Of a stretch of DNA of 64,000 bases, positions 26,653 to 37,659 are shown piece after piece. The notes beneath the pieces are model-generated. The model saw only the letters and a program-made list of their open reading frames with translations. It made no database searches and was not told the origin of the DNA. The stretch spans positions 4,722,599 to 4,786,598 of the forward strand of contig CAJSYZ010000004.1 of the NCBI GenBank assembly GCA_910574455.1, given 5' to 3'. The translations under genes and the position numbers were made by a program. The DNA is from Trichaptum fuscoviolaceum. Taxonomy: Eukaryota > Basidiomycota > Agaricomycetes > Hymenochaetales > Trichaptaceae. Each line of letters starts with the position of its first letter. Within the stretch, counting starts at the first letter, position 1.

Positions 26653-28121
26653 CATGTTCGTCCCGCCCTCGACAACGCGTCGCACCTCGCCCAGCCTGTT
26701 GTCGAGTATATCTTACTCGCTTTCGCTGCCTCCATCTTTGTCGTGGTTTGGTTGAAGTGGTTCTATTGTATACGACTACGGATTGGCCGTACAGACGCTC
26801 AGGACGAACACAGCGTTTTACCCACACAGCAACAATCTACGACATATGGGTCTGTTTCAACGGCCCAGCGGGGTGCACACCGCTCGAAGCCAGGGAAGAC
26901 TAAGCAGAAGACATTGGCGCAACATGCTAATACGGAGCCCGCACGAACTCCTACGCGAGCTCCTACGCGAAGCGGGACTAGCGGATATACCGTGAATGGA
27001 CGTGTACCACCGCAGAAAGGAGCGACAATTCATCGCCACTATGCAACTCAGCCTGTCCTTGCGGACCATCATGAATCGCACCATGGGTCATCGAGCCACA
27101 TACTGTCGGACGGTAATGTACAGCCGTTGCATACTTCGTTGCAATGCCTCATCAGTATAGAAACAGAAACACACGATGAACCGCAGTCTTTATATCCCAA
27201 TCAACCTTTAGCTCACGAGCAATCGCAGTATCGTCAAGCCTCAACATCTCGAGGAGGTCGCGGGCATGCCAGTACCATGCATATTGACCATGCACAAACT
27301 CTACCTCCACCCCAACCACGCCCACCAGTCCGCACCATAACAATACCCGCAATCATCGCACAACCTCAGGTTGACTCCCCTATTGGTACGTAAGCTCTTC
27401 TTGATCAGATTTGCTCAGAAACTAACATGTCGTAGATGATGATCCCGCTTATACACAGATCGATCGTGAATGGGAGCGCGAGCACTTACATGGCGCTGGT
27501 CTACATGCGCCCTCGAATCGACAAACGTCCTCTGGATCTGATAGAGATGATGACCTTATTGATGCTGCACTCCAGGAGGGGCCTGCGAAGCGCTACCGAG
27601 AGAAAGCAAGGGAGGAGGCGCGGAGTCGTAGGGCGGCTTTCGAAGCTTCAAAGAAGGCATACAGAGCCAATCGGAAAGCGGAGGCAAAACAGGTCCGTGC
27701 TATCCTACGATACCGCAGTTGATTATCACTCATACACTATCAGCTGAGCGATCTAGGAAAGATGCATGATGAGAACGTACGACGTTATAATAGCATGGCC
27801 GCCGCCGAGATCTTCCGCCTGAACAACCCACGGTATGGCACAACCCAACGATACTCGCGTTGTGACTTGCACGGTCTACACATCGAGGAGGCGAAGCAGT
27901 ATGCCGAGAGCCATGTTCAGACTTGTTACCAGGCGGGGGTCGACAAGACTATGCTGATCGTCGGCAAGGGCGCCCACAGCCAAAGAGGGGCTGCGAGAAT
28001 CAAGCCTGCAATTTTGGATATGATGCGCGGAAGGCCGGGGATCTTGGCGGGGCAACACGAAAAGAACGAGGGGTGTATTGTTATCGAATTCGTCCGTCAC
28101 CACCCAGGTCATCGACTGTAG
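26653..28121 (+). CDS. Membrane-anchored DUF1771-Smr protein (last array copy)
   Basis: Exons lie at about 26653-27385, 27436-27692 and 27744-28121. This is the right-most copy. It differs from the others by one silent G-to-A change (GAG to GAA) near 28062, the only coding substitution I noticed in the array. Nineteen bases after the stop the sequence leaves the array consensus, so its 3' UTR differs from those of the other copies. Its terminator and mRNA stability signals may therefore differ too. Confidence 0.85.
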
Positions 28122-28140
28122 TTGTAAGACGAGTTTCTTG

Positions 28141-28770
28141 GAGTTTCGTTATCGTCTTCTAATGTTCGTAAATCTAGGAAATTTAAGATATAATGTTATT
28201 TAATGGACATTTATGCTACAAAGATATATTACACTATCTAAAACATCCAAGTCTGCCAATAGACGCGAAGACTATCTCTGTTGAAAGGTGAGTACCACAT
28301 GATGGCCAAAAATTCATCGCTTATCATCATCACTTCGGGTGTAACTTACACCACATACGGACCGACATAAAAAACCTCGAGGTTTCATTACATCAGAAAG
28401 CTGGCGACCGACGGCCTAGATGACTGGGACTTTAGGCGATACTGCACTAAAGCACTTTGTCAGCCTTTCTCGACCATGATGGGGTATTCACGATGTGACC
28501 TTGTCTAATCTGAGAATAGAGTCTGGACCCGAGGGATCCGTACGTCCGGGAGCAATTTAAAGAAGTTCGCATGTTCTCCGTGTTTTCAATTTCGTCGGAC
28601 ATTTTAGTGGCAACACTTGTCCCTAGTGCAGAATCAACACGATATATACGGACTCGTACGAAAGTTTGACTGCAGTTATGTTGCTTTTTGCAAAGCGACT
28701 CCGCAATGATCAATGGTGCTTTAAATTAACCTCAAAGTTTGATCTCGAGGAAGTGTCTCTCAGTTTACCC
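28141..28770. repeat. Diverged copy of the array unit at the right flank
   Basis: From about 28140 the sequence still follows the start of the unit spacer (for example atttaagatataat, ttaatggacatttatgctac, gaccgacggcctagatgactggga, cctcaaagtttgatctcga). It now has many substitutions and extra segments. I estimate roughly 75-80 percent identity by eye. It is either the ancestral single-copy neighbour or an old unit outside the homogenised zone. A minus-strand ORF (28447-28713) shares a short peptide resemblance with the array (MSDEIEN versus SDEFEN). Confidence 0.8.
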
Positions 28771-29410
28771 CAGCTTTGCTCGAAGCATCGGCAGAAGATG
28801 CTCCCGGTGGCAATAAGCTATGCATACTGATGTACTCACCAGCCTAACTCAAGCTGAGCGCAATCTATGAGCATTGACGCCCATTCCTATTATCCCCTTC
28901 TCAGCAGACCTCATGTCTGTGTTTCCGGTTTCATTCTGGACGATCACCTCGGGCAGAATACGAGGAAGCTCATGGAGGAATGCTGCCGGCCGACCTTCTC
29001 TCGGGGAGAAGCTAAATGTGTGGGTTCTGGGATACACGCTGCGCGCCTCTGACCTAATTCAGAGAAGAGGCCGCAAGCCTACCACCGTCAAGGGCGTGGC
29101 CTCCAGAAGCATCGCAGACGCTGGGTTCAAGCGCTCGCTCCTATTAAGTATAGGTTCTCGGGTGCTGTGCACTCTCGGAGATGAACCATGATGTAGCCGG
29201 ACAGACACTGCCATGGTAAGTCGGCTTGAACAAACTATCGGATAGATCCTATGCATTTACTGGCTTCTTTGTAGCAGCTAACCGACTTTGACTCTGGAAT
29301 GGTATGTTCTGCTGCTTCACGCAGACAGTGTTTGATGGTACTTAAGGACACTGTACTTTGCTTGGTTACGCTAACTCAGAATCGCCGAAGCCAAACGTCG
29401 GAATTGCAAG
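28771..29410. other. Spacer between array flank and gene A
   Basis: Homology to the array fades out here. Small ORFs exist on both strands (for example 28874-29191 plus, 28849-29037 minus), but none shows a recognisable domain or consistent splice structure. A GA-rich to CT-rich transition and a TTCTTTGTAGCAG-like acceptor near 29270 are the only notable signals. The promoter and 5' UTR of gene A presumably lie in the last few hundred bases. Confidence 0.4.
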
Positions 29411-30889
29411 ATGCTTGGACCTCAACTTACATGCAAGACAGACCATCCGTGGCTTTCGACCTGTAAATATACACTTCGGTTGTCGAAATCCATCGTAGGT
29501 GTGGTACCGGTACTCGGCTCTCAGTTGCAGGCTCTCATTGAGACTGCGGAGTCTATTGTAGACAAGGTTGAGGTAAGTGATCACGTTAGTCACTTGTTCT
29601 ATATCTAATGTGAACATGACAGCAAATACACCAAGAGAAAGAAGCGGAAAAGGATCTCGCGAGAAAAACTTGCGATATTGTTCACGCAGTTGCACTTACT
29701 CTTGAGGCAAATCACGAACACATTAACGACATCGATTGTCTGAAAGCTAATATATCCGAGGTTCAAAGGTGAGTTTGGTTATCTCGAGTGGTAACATTAT
29801 GCTAAACGAGGACCAGTTGCGCGAAGCAAGCGCTTGTTATTATTGCTGCAAAACAAAACCAGTCTTTTACCGAACGATATCTCAAGTTCGGCACGAAACT
29901 GCCTTCCATCAAGGAAATCTCTGATTGGCTTGATGAAAAATTGTGCCTCTTCACAGTAAGCTCTTTGTCTCTCAGAGTTCCCGGGCATATGAGTCATAAC
30001 TTCATCGGTTATAGATGACATCCCTCATAGACACTCGATGCACGCAGTCCAAAATTCTAAACAATCAATCCGAAATATTAAATAACCAGTCGCAAATATT
30101 GAACATGCAGTCGCAAATATTGAAAAAGATGGAACCTCCGGTCATATTAGACAATGTGCCGGAAAATCGCATCGCAGAACATGGCATTCGACGATGTGGC
30201 AATGTATCTGAAGTATTATACACACCATCCAATAAGCGGACGAGGAGCCCGAGTCCAGCATCTCAAGCTAGCCGCAGACGCAGGACGCACCCGAGAGTTG
30301 AGGATCGCCCGACAAGCTGTAAGGAGAACTTTGCGCAGGGACCCGCTACTAGCAACATCGATATCTCAGCGAATGGCCAAAAGGAGTGCGTCAAGCCGAT
30401 GAAGACCAGTCGAGGGCGGACGAAGCAATCAAAGGACAGAACGAAAGCGACTCTCAAGGATACGGAAAATGTTCACGTTGACATCGATACTGCGCATCAT
30501 GATCATGTTCCTGACAACATGTCAAATTGCCTCGACACTGGCATAGCTCTTGATTGTCATACTATGGTTCAATCGACAATCTTCGTCTGGAACAATGTGA
30601 GTCTGAGATAGAATACCCTCTCCTGGGTGTAGATATGTACTGACCTATCTTGCACTATAATCAGAGGCAGCGCTCTCCTTCTCGCGGAAGACAGCGGCGA
30701 GAACCCGAAGAGGATATCAATGTCGCTTATCGTCGCTATGATTCTCCCACTATCACAGTCAGTAGAATTGGAGATAACGAAAAACGGAAGGCGGTGTATA
30801 TTCCCGATACGCCTCCAAATACCTTCGAGGAACCGGATGCCAGCAAGAGCATAACTGACAGTTCTGCGAAGCAAATCGTCGACACATAG
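29411..30889 (+). CDS. Gene A: helical-bundle protein with basic tail, 417 aa
   Basis: Five exons join in frame: 29411-29572, 29623-29768, 29817-29955, 30015-30596 and 30665-30889. The introns are 50, 48, 59 and 68 nt. Residues 1-150 are helical, with a segment (SIVGVVPVLGSQLQALIETA) that is strongly conserved in genes B and C. Next come four near-perfect heptads of ILNNQSE type (30055-30130), then a disordered basic region (NKRTRSPSP, SRRRRTHPR) and an Arg/Ser-rich last exon (RQRSPSRGRQRR). The N-terminal segment resembles the MLKL-like/HeLo-type four-helix bundle found at the front of many basidiomycete NLR proteins. No NACHT or kinase domain follows. A membrane-acting or signalling role would be inference. 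The start ATG aligns with that of gene C. Confidence 0.8.
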
Positions 30890-31893
30890 AGCGAATAAAC
30901 CAAAAATATAACAACGATTGTCAAGTCGCAAGAATCTCTATGAATCGCGGACATATGTCAGGGCAGCGAAGCCAGCCGGTCCTGTTTTTTGTTTGCATAT
31001 TATAAAACATGTACACTGGTATGTACATATGTATCAGCAGCTCTCATTTTCTATTTACTTCTTTTTTGATCGATAAATCCTCGCTATTCCTGTAACACTT
31101 TGCAAACATGACCCTCAGGCGGGAATCTATGTCGATGCTTACTTACGCATGTCAATGGCGCGTCGCGTCAATTACCGGGCCACGACTCGGAGTCACGGCA
31201 CGTGCAACATCAGGGAAACTTCCTTTTGCTTACGGCGACTGGCGCGTCCTGGCGCGCCCTGAAGCTTTCTTAAATGGGTCGAAGCGCTGCCACGCCTGCC
31301 TGAAGGGTTGTCTGGCTGCCTGATGGCCTTAAAACACGGCGTTTCAGGATAAAATCAGTGCAAAAGGAGGGGAATTGTACATCAGGCGGCAAGCCAGGAT
31401 TAAGTGAGGTTTAAGCACCGGCATGCCAGTGGGCAGTTCAAGTGCAATGGTAAGTGCAACATAAGTACATCAGTTTCGAAACGGAAGTTCTCCAAATTGG
31501 ATGTCATCACTCAACTTTGATGCTGTGTATCATTGCACTTACCAACTTGAATACATATTATATCTGATAAACACATGCCAGCAATATGATATTTCTAATC
31601 TTTCATAGTAAAGTAAAATGTTTGTTCTGGTGGAAGCGAGAAAACAATTTGCACTTGAAGGAGCACCGCTACTACTACTACTAGAGTAGTACTAGCCTGA
31701 GTCATGCCTGTGTCGATTTAAGTTGTTGTGGGAAATTTTGAAAAGTCAAGCCCTGAATCATAGAGAGAGACTGGAAGATGGTAGACTACTTGTAAGTGAA
31801 TAAACAGTGCTGAGGCAGGAAGTTATACATACCCTAGCATTTTTTGAACGAACCTCACACCTCTCATAACAACCGACGCTGCCACTAGTAGCG
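30890..31893. other. Intergenic, start of palindromic-word region
   Basis: I see no supportable gene; a 71-codon ORF at 31108-31323 has no features. Near 31664-31696 a CTACTACTACTAGAGTAGTAC palindrome-like run occurs, and from 31400 onward the words AACTTGAA, AGTGCAA and CACTTGAA begin to recur. Confidence 0.5.
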
Positions 31894-32178
31894 TCAGAAT
31901 TCTCCGAGTCTATCGTATACTGTAGGAAACAAAGGGTCAGCTTTCATTCTGTACTGAGATAGTAAACGGCTTGAATCACCTTTGTCAATCGCGTCCTCTT
32001 CGTCCAACTCGCGCCTTCCTCCGACTCGGACTCCGCAATTAGACATAAATGCTGCTATGAAGCGCAGGATAAAGGTTATAATGTTGAGTAGCATGACAGT
32101 TAATGATCGCGCGAGCATAGGATATTTAGCAAAGAGATATTTTGTCCTCCTTTTATAACTTGAAGCTGTTTGAACCAT
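31894..32178 (-). CDS. Hypothetical small membrane protein, 94 aa
   Basis: The frame starts with ATG at 32178 and contains one clear hydrophobic helix (LTVMLLNIITFILRFIAAFM) preceded by a basic stretch (KRRTKYLFAKY) and followed by acidic residues (ELDEEDAID). A 60-nt intron is plausible on the minus strand (GTGATT ... CTGAC ... CCTACAG, about 31918-31977). It is a multiple of three, so splicing would only shorten the protein. Other exons may lie upstream in the 32.3-32.7 kb cassette repeat. I recognise no family. It could also be a chance ORF in a repeat-rich spacer. Confidence 0.3.
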   Translation of the reverse strand: MVQTASSYKRRTKYLFAKYPMLARSLTVMLLNIITFILRFIAAFMSNCGVRVGGRRELDEEDAIDKGDSSRLLSQYRMKADPLFPTVYDRLGEF

Positions 32179-32297
32179 TCTTCTGGATTATTCGAAAGAG
32201 CGCTCACCGCCCACCGCCTGCGAGTCCGAGTCACACTGCGCAGCGCTCTGATTCTGATGGAAGAGAATAAATCCGCTTTAGTACGAAATCAAGTAAA

Positions 32298-32650
32298 GTT
32301 CATCTTGAAGTCGTCTTCTTGATTTCATTACTCTGAAGAAGCATTGGGAGACTTTGTTATATCTGATTTCCGAAGTTGATCCGGAAAAAAGAACTCACAA
32401 AATTTTAAGAGATCGAGTCACAGTCATCTTGAAGCTGTCTTCATTTCTCTGAAGAAGCATTGTGAAGACTTTGTGATATTTGATTTCCGAGGAGACGGAA
32501 AAAAGGAACTCACGAAATTTTAAGAGATCGAGTCACAGTCATTTTGAAGCTGTCTTCATTTCTCTGAAGAAACATTTAAAAACTTCGTGATACCTGATTT
32601 CCAAGGACTCGGAATCGGTAACGGAAAGAAGGAACTCACGAAATTTCAAG
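32298..32650 (-). repeat. Three tandem exon-intron cassettes of about 115 bp
   Basis: Three copies start near 32298, 32414 and 32528. On the minus strand each holds a donor GTGAGTTC, a 75-85 nt intron-like stretch and, in the two complete junctions, an acceptor ATGAAGACAG. That acceptor is followed by a 36-nt exon whose frame reads FKMTVTRSLKIS and ends in AAATTTC or AAATTTT. Intron and exon are both conserved between copies. The surrounding gene could not be assembled. Together with the small membrane-protein ORF just downstream on the minus strand it may form one gene. Confidence 0.6.
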
Positions 32651-34327
32651 AGATCGAGACACATTCAAACTGTTTCAAGCCCACTCAGGCTAGCACTCCT
32701 CCTCGTCCACACACTTTCTATCTTCGCCTCTTGGGTCCGAGTCTGCGGCTGTCCGCCTTAAAGCACGCCTTCTTTTGAGTGACCGGGGAACCGCGGAGGG
32801 GGGTGGTGCGACAACTTTCCAATCCCCTACTAAACACTGAGTCTTTCAACGTTCGAGCTCAGGTAATTTCGTTCCTCGTCTGGGCCTGTAATTCCGAGCG
32901 ATAGCGAGGTTGTGTAGTTCGCCCACGTCGCCGTAGGTTTCTTGGGCTTCCTCGAGGAAAACGGTGGAGGAAGTACAAGTTCAACAATACAGCCTGAGGT
33001 GGGTGTAAAAAGCGGTGACTCAACTTGAAGTGACACTGGCAGTCACAGGATACCTTCCTATGATTTTGGCTGTGCGCTCACTGGCACTGCCAGTGGCACC
33101 AAGGCTGCCACTGCCAGTGCAGTGGCAGCAGGCTGAGCTAAAATCTATGCTCTTGTTCACTTTTTCCTGCCTCATTTTCTCGATATTATCTCAAAAACTT
33201 ATATGATATCCATACTTCTATCACTATGCAGTTCTTGAGACCTCAAATGTGATGGTAAAGTGCTTTAACACCCTTCTGTCCTTCATGAGGGGTAACGTGT
33301 GACAAATTAAGTAGTCACTGGCAGGCTGTAGCTTCAACAAGTTCGAAAACGAAGCTGCTCAGGCTGACGTTTGTCAGTGCCAGGACCAGCAGAGATGATG
33401 TCGCGTGCACTGAAATAGTATGTAGTACGAAGCCTATCATCATGATGGTACATATGAGTTGTGGTTCCTTGGATTGCATTCATATTTACTCACCTTTTCT
33501 ATCCACTCTATTTCATGTTTCTCCGAGTCTTCAGGAGGTCCTTCAAGTTCTTTCTTCGCCGTTCCCCATCCTTCAAGTTGTACAGACCTCGTACATATCT
33601 ATCCCTATTTCCTTTATGCCGTAAACCATCTTCATGCTGCCTCTTCGTGCATCGTCTACAATATATATATCTCACAGTATTTGCAGAAATGTATCTTATG
33701 ATAAACCCACTACTATAGCAGTATTACTCGAACATGGTGGTAGTTCGGTACCGGAGCCTGAGGAGGGTCAGAGTCCACTGCCACTGGCAGTGGCAGCCTG
33801 AGCTTCAACTTGAACGATGGCAATGCATCATGATCCGACTTGGAGGCTGAGTCGTATGACTCCGCAACTTGAACTTTCCGTGTCCCCTTCAAGTTTAACT
33901 TCCAACGTTGTTACGCATACAATGATTCAAGACCATGATTATACAGCCTGAAGTTCAAGTGGCTTCATCTTGAAGTAATAAGCAATAATTCCCCATAAAC
34001 TTCAAATCAGGGCCCATCCGCCGAGGGAAGACGATCCTCCAACTGTCCGAGTCCAAGTCGCGAATCATGTCACTAGAACAAGTACAAGTTCAAGTTATCA
34101 CTGGCTACTAGCTAGCAGTATACTTCAAGTTCACGGATGGAAACCACACTTGCAATATCATTCCCATTTCCTCAAGTCATACATGTACTACCACATAAAG
34201 CGCACGCCAAAGGCCATCAAACACAGAGCAGGAAACAAACGTACGAATACGCAACACCATCGCATGAGAATAAGAAAAGAGCTCCACTAATTACTACTGT
34301 AGGAGTTGAGAGGAGCATCGTTATACT
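32651..34327. other. Spacer with palindromic words, no supported gene
   Basis: Only small ORFs are present. The stretch 33070-33130 and 33770-33800 is dense in CACTGGCACTGCCAGTG-like words, and 33890-34130 in AACTTGAAC/GTTCAAGTT words with GACTCGGA/TCCGAGTC motifs. Three overlapping plus-strand ORFs at 33442-33718 read the same CT-rich segment in different frames and look like chance. Confidence 0.5.
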
Positions 34328-37048
34328 TCAATTGTCCGGAAGTGCATTCATGCCTAGCTTGAATTCTTTTTCAGCTAGATTAAAAGAGGTCTCAAGCTCT
34401 TTCACCGTTTGCCATAGAGCGACACCATAAGTATAACCATCGAGTACACTCTGATTATCCCTACCCCTCGCTTCGATGAGTCCGCAAGCTAAAATGGTAC
34501 CAACTGCACGTCTGTGCTGATCAATGATTATGGCACCCGAATCCCCCGGTTCTGCGAACATAGCATTGTTCCTATGCCCGATATTCCCTAAACCAACCGA
34601 ACCCGGTGGGATCTGTAAAGCAATATGCGTAGTCTGCTCAACGTGCCCAGGGGAAACCTGCATAGATCTGAGAACGGCAGCAACGTTGTTGACCTCGCCT
34701 AACGTATGGCCAGTTTTCCAGCCCCATTTGTACACAGTTCGCTTAAACCCCACAGCGACGAGATTGTCGATGAAAGTCCATCCATAATCATAATCTGCGT
34801 CCAATCGGTGCTCCTGGACCCGGGGGAATATATTTTCTTCCGGAACATATCCCGCAATTCGGATTGGACTAAAGAAGTCCCTCCCTTTCCAGCCAAGCCT
34901 AGACAAGATTGCTTCTCGTGGTACAGACTGAGCTGCCGACGATGGAGGAAGCCTATTAATGTCGATGACGTTATAGAAATTGTTCCAACTGAGACCTTCA
35001 CCATCAGTAGAGAAAAATTCAAATTCGTTGGGGAGGCATTGGTCGTCCACCTCGATCAAGCACCAATCCGTAAGGTAGGGTGTCTCGGAGATAGTCAAGT
35101 TACCCATTCTTCGAGGGGGAGCATTGGCCACTTTCCCAATACGATTATTAATCCACAAATGTGGCGATGACGTCTTATCAAGCCAAGATTGCTCAATGAA
35201 TTGACACTTGTTTACGATATCCGCGAAAGCTTGTTGTTCAGCAGACGGCGGAAGATCAGGTGCCAGTGACTGCCAGTGAGTAAACGCTGCCGCTTCTAAC
35301 TCATCGTGAAGCGCGCCCAATCATTGGCACATGGGCGGCTAGAGCCTCGCGAGAGAAGAGATAAATTGGGCAATTGTCGTTTGGGTCGCGCGGCTTATTT
35401 GTTGTATCTGCGTATGGATCGTAGTCTCCGAATTTCGAAGGAACGTTGCCATGGCGAGTACCGAGGATGAACACCTTGAGCGTCGTGTTATCGAGCTTTT
35501 GTAGGATAAAGAGCGACCCCGTTGAGAAGTGACCCTCCAGATTGCCAAGGCAAGTTCCTGTGACCATGGAGAAAGACGGTGTCATACGACTGATTGGCTT
35601 GTTGGCAGCTGCCACTGGCCTGCTTGGGAAATCCATCATGCGATCCCACAGGCGGAAATAATTATCGGCTCCCGCAGGTGCGGTGAACAGTATCTCTGTT
35701 GGGTAGGCGTAGGGTTCTGCCCCGTGAGCGCTAGCGACAAGGGGCCTGGTGCTGTTACCGTCATTATGCTCAGTGACATCCCCCGCACCTCCATTGTTCG
35801 TCGGAGCAGTGCGACGATCGGAACGTCTGGGAAGGTTGGTGAGTTCCGGATGAAAACTGAAGCCAGTGTGAACGGGAGCGGTATTGCCAACGCCAGTCTC
35901 AGCATGACCGCTAGCCAGAGTATTTGAGTCGCCGGTGCCAGTGCGCACAACAGGTGGAACACTGACAGAAGCTTTGCCCTGGCCTGAGGCGCTAATGATT
36001 TTTCGCTCCCTGAGCTCGACCTCAACGTCGAAGATGCGCATTTCAAAGAGGAACTCTTTAACGCGTTCCGCGATGCGGCACGCATCTTCAGTGCGAAGTG
36101 ACGGGTCATTGACTCCGATCAAAACAAAAACAGGGCACACCCGACTATCTCCGTAGGCAACACGGTTGGCTTCCAGACTGTTCCACCGCAAATTCTCGGA
36201 ATCGAGATACTTCATGATCTTCTTGAGCAGTTGCGGCCATACATTGGCAATCCGGTGATTTCCAACAATGCCCACATATTTACGTTCTTTGGTCTCCGTC
36301 CAATTGGGACCGGTTCGCCCGAGCAGGCGCGGTTTGCCAGGGAAGCCAAGGTAGTAACCTTTCTGCTCCTCTTCTGACACATGTGTTCGTCGTGGGAGAT
36401 AAGCGTTAGGATTTTGCGCGAGAATCGTATTCACAACCGCTGAAGACAGGACGGACTTGGTTTGCTGTGACTTCAAGTCTGGTTGAAGGGATGCGAGAGG
36501 AATTGATAGTAGGAGGCTTCCCCCCTCCGAGTCTAAGGAACTCGTGACGGTGAATGACCCACGGGCAGGGCCACCGGCAATGATAAATCGTTCCCCCGAA
36601 CCTTGTCCTTGCACAGGTTCGTCATCAGTAATCGCAGTTTCTGGGGCCTGTGAAACTGGTAACGGGTTAAGTACCAATCAGTTTCGCCAGTGTCAGTGAA
36701 GGGAAGGAAGGACTCACTTTCAGTCGGCATTGATGAAGAATGTCCTCCTGCAGCTTCTTCAACGTTAACCCCTAGGGCCTGCAAAACTAGAGATGGGTGA
36801 TGCAGTAATCAGTATTGCCAGTGTCAGTGAAGGAAGGCATAGGACGCACATTGCGCACTGAAAGGTGGCGTTGTAACTCCCAGTACATCTTCGTCTTGTA
36901 CTATTGGGGTAGTCAGCAATCAGTATTGCCTGTGACAGAGATGGAGAACGCAGAACTCACATCCGCGTCGGTCATTGTTTGCTCTACTAGTAGTATTCCT
37001 TGGATGTGGCCCTGGCAAGCCTGGAGGTTGGGGGGCGGTGGATGTCAT
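34328..37048 (-). CDS. Chymotrypsin-fold peptidase-like protein with a frame break
   Basis: Minus strand, start ATG at 37048. Exons: 37048-36961, 36900-36850, 36786-36718, then 36655 downward; the three introns (60-63 nt) all fall in phase 1. The main exon runs open to 35301 and coding continues in another frame from about 35320 to the stop at 34328. The C-terminal part has a clear serine-peptidase nucleophile motif (AEPGDSGAIIID), followed by AVGTILACG. The N-terminal part carries a candidate catalytic His (ILGTRHGNV) after a FSTGSLFILQ strand. The acid residue is not identified. About 790 residues in total. The frames overlap by about 20 nt, and a +1 shift joins them. This may be a mutation, a sequencing indel or programmed shifting. 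The substrate is unknown. The family resembles uncharacterised trypsin-like proteins of mushrooms. Confidence 0.65.
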
Positions 37049-37659
37049 AGTGGTAGTACTGGTAGTAGTTGCTGGTTACTAGTAAGTAGTAGAAGTGAAA
37101 ACAAGAGACTACTACTAAATAAATAGTAGTACTAGTAGTACGTCACTGCCAGCAGAGCCTGAGGGTTCAAGTTCCGAGGCCAGTGAGTGCCAGTCTTTTA
37201 TACAACTTCAACTCATCATTCACACGCCGGTGCGGCGCCACCGTGACTCCGAGTCCGACTCCGAGTCGGACAGGCTCGGAGTCACTGCCAGTGCCAGTGG
37301 TGCCACCGTGACTGCCAGTGGCACTGGCACTCAGGTGGCACCATGCACTCACTGGCACCTGAGGCTGAGGCTGCCACTGAAGGAGCCTTAACCTGAGGTG
37401 GCTGAGAAGTAACTTGAATTCAAATTCAATGATAATGTGGAGTACAAATCATGAGGCTACTACTACTACTAGTAACTTCAACTTGAAGTTGAAGCAAACT
37501 TTGAACGCAACACGCCATTCAAGAAAATGACAAACATCATACTAGTAGTAGTTGACCAGGAAGATAAAGATCAAGCAGCTCGTTGCATCCAAACCCTTCA
37601 AGTTGTCCTGTCACGGTACTCGTACATGGATACCTCCAAATCCGCCATTGCCAGTGGCT
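37049..37659. other. Spacer made largely of palindromic words
   Basis: 37195-37385 is almost entirely CACTGGCAGTG-, GACTCCGAGTC- and GGTGGCACC-type words. 37060-37145 holds TAGTAGTACTAGTAGTAC-like runs, and 37460-37560 holds CTACTACTACTACTAGTAAC and TTCAACTTGAAGTTGAAG. No coding is supported. Confidence 0.7.

Larger units (their letters stand above)
1..28140. repeat. Tandem array of 6.93-kb units, four full plus partial
   Basis: The same sequence recurs at 1, 6932, 13865, 20798 and 27733, giving spacings of 6931, 6933, 6933 and 6935 bp. Each unit holds the last exon of a Smr gene, about 5.4 kb of mostly non-coding DNA, and the first two Smr exons of the next copy. The array continues to the left of the window and ends at about 28140, where homology drops sharply. 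A consensus length of 6934 bp with these indels explains every spacing: three single-base losses and none gained in unit 1, one loss in unit 2, one loss in unit 3, and one loss plus a 2-nt gain in unit 4. I saw no substitutions between full units, but I could not align them exhaustively. This is not rDNA, since no rRNA-like stretch is present. Confidence 0.97.

Noticed and set aside
1..28140. The tandem array as ribosomal DNA
   Set aside because: The unit length is in the right range, but no conserved rRNA stretch is present and each unit clearly carries a Smr protein gene.
29411..30889. Gene A as a full NLR protein
   Set aside because: There is no P-loop, NACHT or repeat domain downstream. 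The gene ends in an Arg/Ser-rich tail with a clear stop.
32830..33718. Several overlapping ORFs around 33 kb
   Set aside because: Three frames of the same CT-rich stretch are open at once, with no motif and no consistent splice sites, which suggests chance.
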